A stretch of 7,224 bases of DNA, from assembly GCA_011049465.1 (NCBI GenBank), contig DSBP01000272.1, positions 1 through 7,224 of the forward strand, read 5' to 3'. Both the position numbers and the translations under genes were made by a program. The DNA is from a bacterium. Lineage in GTDB: Bacteria; Oederibacteriota; PGYV01; DSBP01. Below are positions 4,700 to 7,224 of this stretch, in pieces (the first letter of the stretch is position 1; each line of letters begins with the position of its first letter). The notes under the pieces are model-generated. The model was given only the letters and a program-made list of their open reading frames with translations, was not told the origin of the DNA and did no database searches.

Positions 4700-4743
4700 C
4701 GCCGCGGGGAAACAACAGCCTGATTGTTGCGCCGCCTGCGGCG
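4700..4743 (+). repeat. GC-rich alternating inverted repeats before the hydrolase gene
   Basis: CGCCGC occurs at 4700-4705 and 4730-4735, and its complement GCGGCG at 4738-4743. CAACA (4713-4717) pairs with TGTTG (4725-4729) between them. GCGGCG can therefore pair with either copy. No T-run follows, so this is not a clear intrinsic terminator. Confidence 0.35.
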
Positions 4744-4786
4744 TAATATCATTATAAATGTGAAAAAAGTTTAAGGAGGAAAAGCA

Positions 4787-5572
4787 ATGAAGAAACTGAT
4801 GATTGGTTTTTTTTCAGTGTTTTTTGCGATGCAGGCGCTGTATGGTTCAATCGCAGAGGAATATGTGGTTTATAAACACGGCGGAACCGAGCTTGAGGGG
4901 TTTCTCGCGTATGACAGTTCCATAAAGGGAAAAATGCCCGTGGTCATTATTGTCCACCAGTGGATGGGGCTGTCTGAGAATGAAAAGATGCGCGCGCGGA
5001 TGTTTGCGTCGCTTGGATACGCGGCTTTTGCCGCTGACATTTACGGCAAGGGGATACGGCCCCAAAACAGAGACGAAGCCTCAAAACAGGCAGGCATATA
5101 CCGCGCAGACAGAAAGCTTTTCAGGGAGCGGGTAAGGGCCGCGGCTGATAAGGCGCGCGGCTACAGGTTTGTTGACAGGGCAAAGGCCGCTGCTGTGGGT
5201 TACTGCTTCGGCGGGACAGCTGTCCTTGAGCTCGCGCGCAGCGGATATGATTTGGGCGCTGTTGTGAGTTTTCACGGTAATATTGATACGCCTGAACCGG
5301 AAAATACAGGGAGCATAAAAGCAAAAGTACTCGTGCATAACGGCGCGCTTGACAGGGCTGTCTCAAGCGAACATATAGCCGGGTTTGAAGAGGAGATGAA
5401 TAAGGCAAAGGCGGACTGGCATTTTATAAATTACAGCGGAGCGGTCCACTCATTTACGCAAAAAGAGGCGGGAAGCGACATAACCACAAACAGCGCGTAT
5501 AATGAAAACGCTGACAGGCGTTCATGGGAATATACAAAAATTTTCCTTGAAGAATCCTTCACCCGCCGCTAA
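4787..5572 (+). CDS. Exported dienelactone hydrolase family alpha/beta hydrolase
   Basis: This 261-residue protein starts with a signal peptide (MKKLMIGFFSVFFAMQALYGS, cleavage near residues 21-23) and continues as a full-length dienelactone hydrolase (COG0412) domain. The nucleophile elbow is GYCFGG with Cys140, the acid is Asp189 in HNGALDRAVS, and the histidine is His221 in GAVHSFT, so the triad is complete. HQWMGL (57-62) and FAADIYGKG (81-89) mark the subfamily in which Gln replaces the Glu of classical HEIFG-type enzymes. It should hydrolyse an ester or lactone in the periplasm, but the substrate is unknown and chlorocatechol degradation is not implied. AAGGAGG (4773-4779) is 7 nt before the ATG. 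The gene appears intact although the region just upstream is decayed. No dedicated promoter is obvious. Confidence 0.9.
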   Translation: MKKLMIGFFSVFFAMQALYGSIAEEYVVYKHGGTELEGFLAYDSSIKGKMPVVIIVHQWMGLSENEKMRARMFASLGYAAFAADIYGKGIRPQNRDEASKQAGIYRADRKLFRERVRAAADKARGYRFVDRAKAAAVGYCFGGTAVLELARSGYDLGAVVSFHGNIDTPEPENTGSIKAKVLVHNGALDRAVSSEHIAGFEEEMNKAKADWHFINYSGAVHSFTQKEAGSDITTNSAYNENADRRSWEYTKIFLEESFTRR

Positions 5573-5753
5573 ACCCGCGTATTTCCAACCCGCAGCCGTT
5601 GGCCCTGAACCGTTCCGGTGCAGGTCTTAGGCCGCCGCGATGATTTTTATATTATTTTTAGGCGTGTTTTCACCCTCCCCGTATAAAACAAACCCGGAAA
5701 ATTTCGCGGAAATAGTGCGAGAGTTTGAAAAGATTTACGGGGTTGTCAGGATG
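5573..5753 (+). other. Intergenic region with a stem-loop between convergent genes
   Basis: The region separates two genes that converge. It holds a hairpin CCTG-A-ACCG / CGGT-G-CAGG (5604-5624, loop TTC, one A-G mismatch), a 7-bp inverted repeat CCCCGTA/TACGGGG (5677-5683 and 5736-5742), and inside it ATTTC-GCG-GAAAT (5701-5713). A T-rich tract lies at 5642-5659. These may help end transcription from both sides, but none is a textbook terminator. Confidence 0.35.
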
Positions 5754-5972
5754 CTATTCTTCCTCGGCCGGAGCGTGAATCGCTATTGCGAAAACAAGCA
5801 ACATAACCCCACAAGAAATCACAGCTATAGACATCGCAACGCTCTCTTCCATAAGTCCCCCGTAAATGACAGCAAAACCTATAGGAACCATAATCAGCGA
5901 GGCGATAAAACCGGAAAGATTGGCAAGGCCTTGGGATTCAGGAACATCAAAGATATTTTTTGTCTTTTTCAT
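5754..5972 (-). CDS. Small two-helix membrane protein, unknown function
   Basis: On the minus strand this encodes 72 residues: a soluble N-terminus (MKKTKNIFDVPESQGLANL), two hydrophobic helices (about 20-40, GFIASLIMVPIGFAVIYGG, and about 46-66, VAMSIAVISCGVMLLVFAIAI), and an acidic end APAEEE. I do not recognise a family. The start is ATG at 5972, preceded by GAGGAGG (5981-5987, minus strand) 8 nt upstream. A GTG at 5981 in frame overlaps that ribosome site and is unlikely. A good minus-strand promoter (5998-6025) supports expression. It is divergent from the TPR gene at 6124, and together the two may be envelope proteins under linked control. A plus-strand frame covers the same DNA but has no ribosome site. 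Confidence 0.72.
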   Translation of the reverse strand: MKKTKNIFDVPESQGLANLSGFIASLIMVPIGFAVIYGGLMEESVAMSIAVISCGVMLLVFAIAIHAPAEEE

Positions 5973-5980
5973 TTGCGCCA

Positions 5981-5987
5981 CCTCCTC
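5981..5987 (-). promoter_or_regulatory. Ribosome binding site of the minus-strand membrane protein
   Basis: GAGGAGG on the minus strand lies 8 nt before ATG 5972 and overlaps the in-frame GTG at 5981. This selects the ATG. Confidence 0.7.
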
Positions 5988-5993
5988 GCCTAA

Positions 5994-6038
5994 TATAAGT
6001 ATAGCACACGATTAGAGTAATGCAATTTTTTACTTATA
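5994..6038. repeat. Inverted repeat flanking the minus-strand promoter
   Basis: TATAAGTA (5994-6001) and TACTTATA (6031-6038) are exact reverse complements, 29 nt apart. They bracket the -35 and overlap the -10 of the minus-strand promoter, a plausible regulator-binding arrangement. AT-richness makes chance possible. Confidence 0.35.
5998..6025 (-). promoter_or_regulatory. Minus-strand promoter of the small membrane protein
   Basis: Read on the minus strand, TTGCAT (6025-6020) and TATACT (6003-5998) are separated by 16 bp. The predicted start lies just upstream of the ribosome site at 5981-5987. Confidence 0.6.
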
Positions 6039-6074
6039 CTGTTTTATGCTTTACCCGGTTAAAAATTAAACCTG

Positions 6075-6103
6075 TTGACCCCCTCTCTAAAAAGATTTAG
6101 AAT
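6075..6103 (+). promoter_or_regulatory. Promoter of the TPR gene pair
   Basis: TTGACC (6075-6080) and TAGAAT (6098-6103) are 17 bp apart. Transcription from about 6110 would make an ATG at 6109 unusable as a normal start and favours ATG 6124. Confidence 0.7.
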
Positions 6104-6111
6104 ATGTAATG

Positions 6112-6121
6112 AAAGGAGGTG
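6112..6121 (+). promoter_or_regulatory. Ribosome binding site selecting ATG 6124
   Basis: AAAGGAGGTG matches the anti-Shine-Dalgarno almost completely and sits directly before ATG 6124, 4 nt after the GGAGG core. The in-frame ATG at 6109 lies upstream of it. Confidence 0.75.
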
Positions 6122-6123
6122 TT

Positions 6124-6753
6124 ATGCAGAAGAAAATTTTTTTGACACTTCTTTGGGTTTCTATGAGTGTCGGCTTTATAGCTGGGTTATTCATTGATCT
6201 TGTGACTGCCATTGTCGGGGCGTTATCTTGGGGAGTTTTATTCAGCATTGTTTATGCAATAGTTGTGCTTCCTATAATTATGATCTGGAAAAGAAAAAAT
6301 GAAAAACCACAAAAAAACAAAACATCCTCCGAGTCCAAGTTTTTTTCCAATTTTAAAGATTCTTCTTATCCTTTTCTTCCTCCCTCAAAAACTATTTTGA
6401 AAAAATCAAAAGCAGATATTCTTTACGATAAAGGAAAAGAGAAACTTGTGATAGGTGAGTATAAAGGGGCAATCAAAGATTTTATTGAAGCAATTCAGTT
6501 ATGTCCGGAACACAAAACGCCCTACTATTATATTGGTATTGCAAAAATGAAACTTGGTGATTATGAAAACGCAATAAAGGATTTAAGCATTATTATTGAT
6601 AACGATTGTGAAAATGACGGAGCTTATTATAACCGCGGGCTTGCGAAAGCCACCCTCGGCGACAAAACCGGCGCGCTTGCGGATTTAAGCAAAGCCGGAG
6701 AACTTGGCTATGAAGAAGCCTATAAAGAAATCAGAAGAATTCAAGGTAAGTAA
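6124..6753 (+). CDS. Membrane-anchored TPR protein
   Basis: From ATG 6124 this is 209 residues. Two hydrophobic segments (about 5-24 and 30-54) are followed by a basic KRKNEK stop-transfer and a Ser/Lys-rich linker to about residue 96. Then come roughly three tetratricopeptide repeats: DKGKEKLVIGEYKGAIKDF from residue 102, YYYIGIAKMKLGDYENAIKDL from 134, and YYNRGLAKATLGDKTGALADL from 168. TPRs mediate protein-protein contact. The C-terminal repeat side is probably cytoplasmic, with the two helices as an inner-membrane hairpin (inferred from the positive residues). Base composition changes inside the gene: the front is AT-rich, while the last repeat (6622 on) is GC-richer and nearly matches DNA in the next gene. 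The next gene begins 15 nt later with an almost identical ribosome site, so the pair is an operon and probably a paralogue pair. Confidence 0.82.
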   Translation: MQKKIFLTLLWVSMSVGFIAGLFIDLVTAIVGALSWGVLFSIVYAIVVLPIIMIWKRKNEKPQKNKTSSESKFFSNFKDSSYPFLPPSKTILKKSKADILYDKGKEKLVIGEYKGAIKDFIEAIQLCPEHKTPYYYIGIAKMKLGDYENAIKDLSIIIDNDCENDGAYYNRGLAKATLGDKTGALADLSKAGELGYEEAYKEIRRIQGK

Positions 6754-6768
6754 ATGAGGAGGTGTTAT

Positions 6769-7224
6769 ATGAAAAAATCTCTACTTCTTTGCCTATTTAT
6801 TCTATTCATCATCTCTTTTTCCGCGTGCTCCAAAACCGCAGAAATACTTCATTTTGAAAGCGGAAACACAAAATACAAACGTGGCGACTATACCAGCGCT
6901 ATTGAGGATTATAACAAAGCAATAGAACTCAATCCTAAATTAGCAGAGGCTTATACTAACCGCGGGCTTGCAAAAGACATACTCGGCGACTATACCGGCG
7001 CTATTGAGGATCATAACAAAACAATAGAACTCAATCCTAAATTAGCAGCGGCTTATACTAACCGCGGGCTTGCAAAATACAGCCTCGACAACTATACCGG
7101 CGCTATTAAAGACTACAGCAAGACGATTGAACTCAATCCTAAATACGCAGAGGCTTACAGTGGCCGCGGGGGCGTAAAAAACCTGCTCGGCGACAACCCC
7201 GGAGCTATAAAGGATTTCAGCAAA
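6769..7224 (+). CDS. TPR-repeat lipoprotein (partial, runs off the window)
   Basis: At least 152 residues are encoded, with no stop before the window ends. The N-terminus is a lipoprotein signal: MKKSLLLCLFILFIISFSAC, with lipidation expected on Cys20. The lipobox is slightly unusual (F at -3, then S-A-C). From residue 26 the protein is a run of 34-residue tetratricopeptide repeats (26-59, 60-93, 94-127, 128 on) of the form YTNRGLAK..LGDYTGAIEDYNKAIELNPKLAEA. Repeats 1-3 are almost identical in protein and DNA. AGGAGGTG (6757-6764) precedes ATG 6769 by 4-6 nt. It should be membrane-anchored on the periplasmic side and act as a protein-interaction scaffold. The partner is unknown, and the neighbouring membrane TPR protein is a candidate. 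The repeat number is unknown because the gene is cut. Confidence 0.85.
   Translation, partial: MKKSLLLCLFILFIISFSACSKTAEILHFESGNTKYKRGDYTSAIEDYNKAIELNPKLAEAYTNRGLAKDILGDYTGAIEDHNKTIELNPKLAAAYTNRGLAKYSLDNYTGAIKDYSKTIELNPKYAEAYSGRGGVKNLLGDNPGAIKDFSK
6883..7224 (+). repeat. 102-bp tandem repeat array encoding TPR units
   Basis: The GGCGAC-type unit start recurs at 6883, 6985, 7087 (as GACAAC) and 7189, exactly 102 bp apart. Units 1 and 2 differ at only a few positions, and AACCGCGGGCTTGC is identical at 6958-6971 and 7060-7073. Such DNA-level identity indicates recent duplication and makes repeat number prone to change. The array continues beyond the window. Confidence 0.85.

Noticed and set aside
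5640..5993. Plus-strand open frame of 117 codons over the minus-strand membrane protein
   Set aside because: It has no ribosome site, and its second half is a Arg/His/Asn-rich translation opposite a convincing two-helix protein. The first ~40 codons look somewhat protein-like and could be a decayed remnant, but I cannot support a gene.
6883..7224. CRISPR-like regular repeats
   Set aside because: The repeats are 102 bp, contiguous, in frame, and encode TPR units. There are no unique spacers.

Overview
The window looks like a chromosomal stretch of an uncultivated diderm (Gram-negative-type) bacterium. The evidence is a lipoprotein signal with a lipobox, Sec-type signal peptides on predicted envelope proteins, a relic of an outer-membrane-type beta-barrel, strong AGGAGG ribosome sites and sigma70-like TTGACA/TATAAT promoters. 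A lineage such as Elusimicrobiota or Omnitrophota would fit the Flp-type pilin and the TPR and 'DVVYLKNGS' proteins, but that placement is a low-confidence inference. The base composition is patchy: AT-rich promoters and leaders alternate with GC-richer coding blocks, as in accessory DNA.

Layout. Bases 1-128 may hold the tail of an upstream gene, overlapping a small SAM-dependent methyltransferase (115-648). A strong promoter at 782-810 and a leader hairpin at 818-849 precede an AAA_14/DUF4143-type ATPase (861-2177) that probably starts at TTG. Next is a toxin-antitoxin-like pair: a winged-HTH/minimal nucleotidyltransferase fusion (2342-2932) and a HEPN-like protein (2964-3377). The pair's promoter carries two TAACA-N4-TGTTA palindromes exactly 20 bp apart, a likely autoregulatory operator. 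A second promoter inside the end of the nucleotidyltransferase gene could drive HEPN alone.

Bases 3397-3735 hold a promoter, a compact three-stem RNA-like element ending in a U-tract, and a 56-residue Flp/type IVb pilin gene with no other pilus gene nearby. A second, larger foldable block follows the pilin (3747-3868). Then come a small secreted 'DVVYLKNGS' protein (3988-4230), a broken beta-barrel relic (4232-4678) and an intact exported dienelactone-hydrolase-family enzyme (4787-5572).

The right end has a divergent pair: a two-helix membrane protein on the minus strand (5754-5972) and a membrane-anchored TPR protein on the plus strand (6124-6753). The latter is followed by a TPR lipoprotein (6769 to the window edge) built of nearly identical 102-bp units. 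The two TPR genes share leader and repeat DNA and look like recently recombined paralogues.

The most unusual material lies between 2288 and 3870: the operator-bearing NTase-HEPN module, the duplicated promoter-leader cassette, the three-stem leader RNA whose 3' arm is complementary to the HEPN ribosome site, and the structured DNA on both sides of an orphan pilin.
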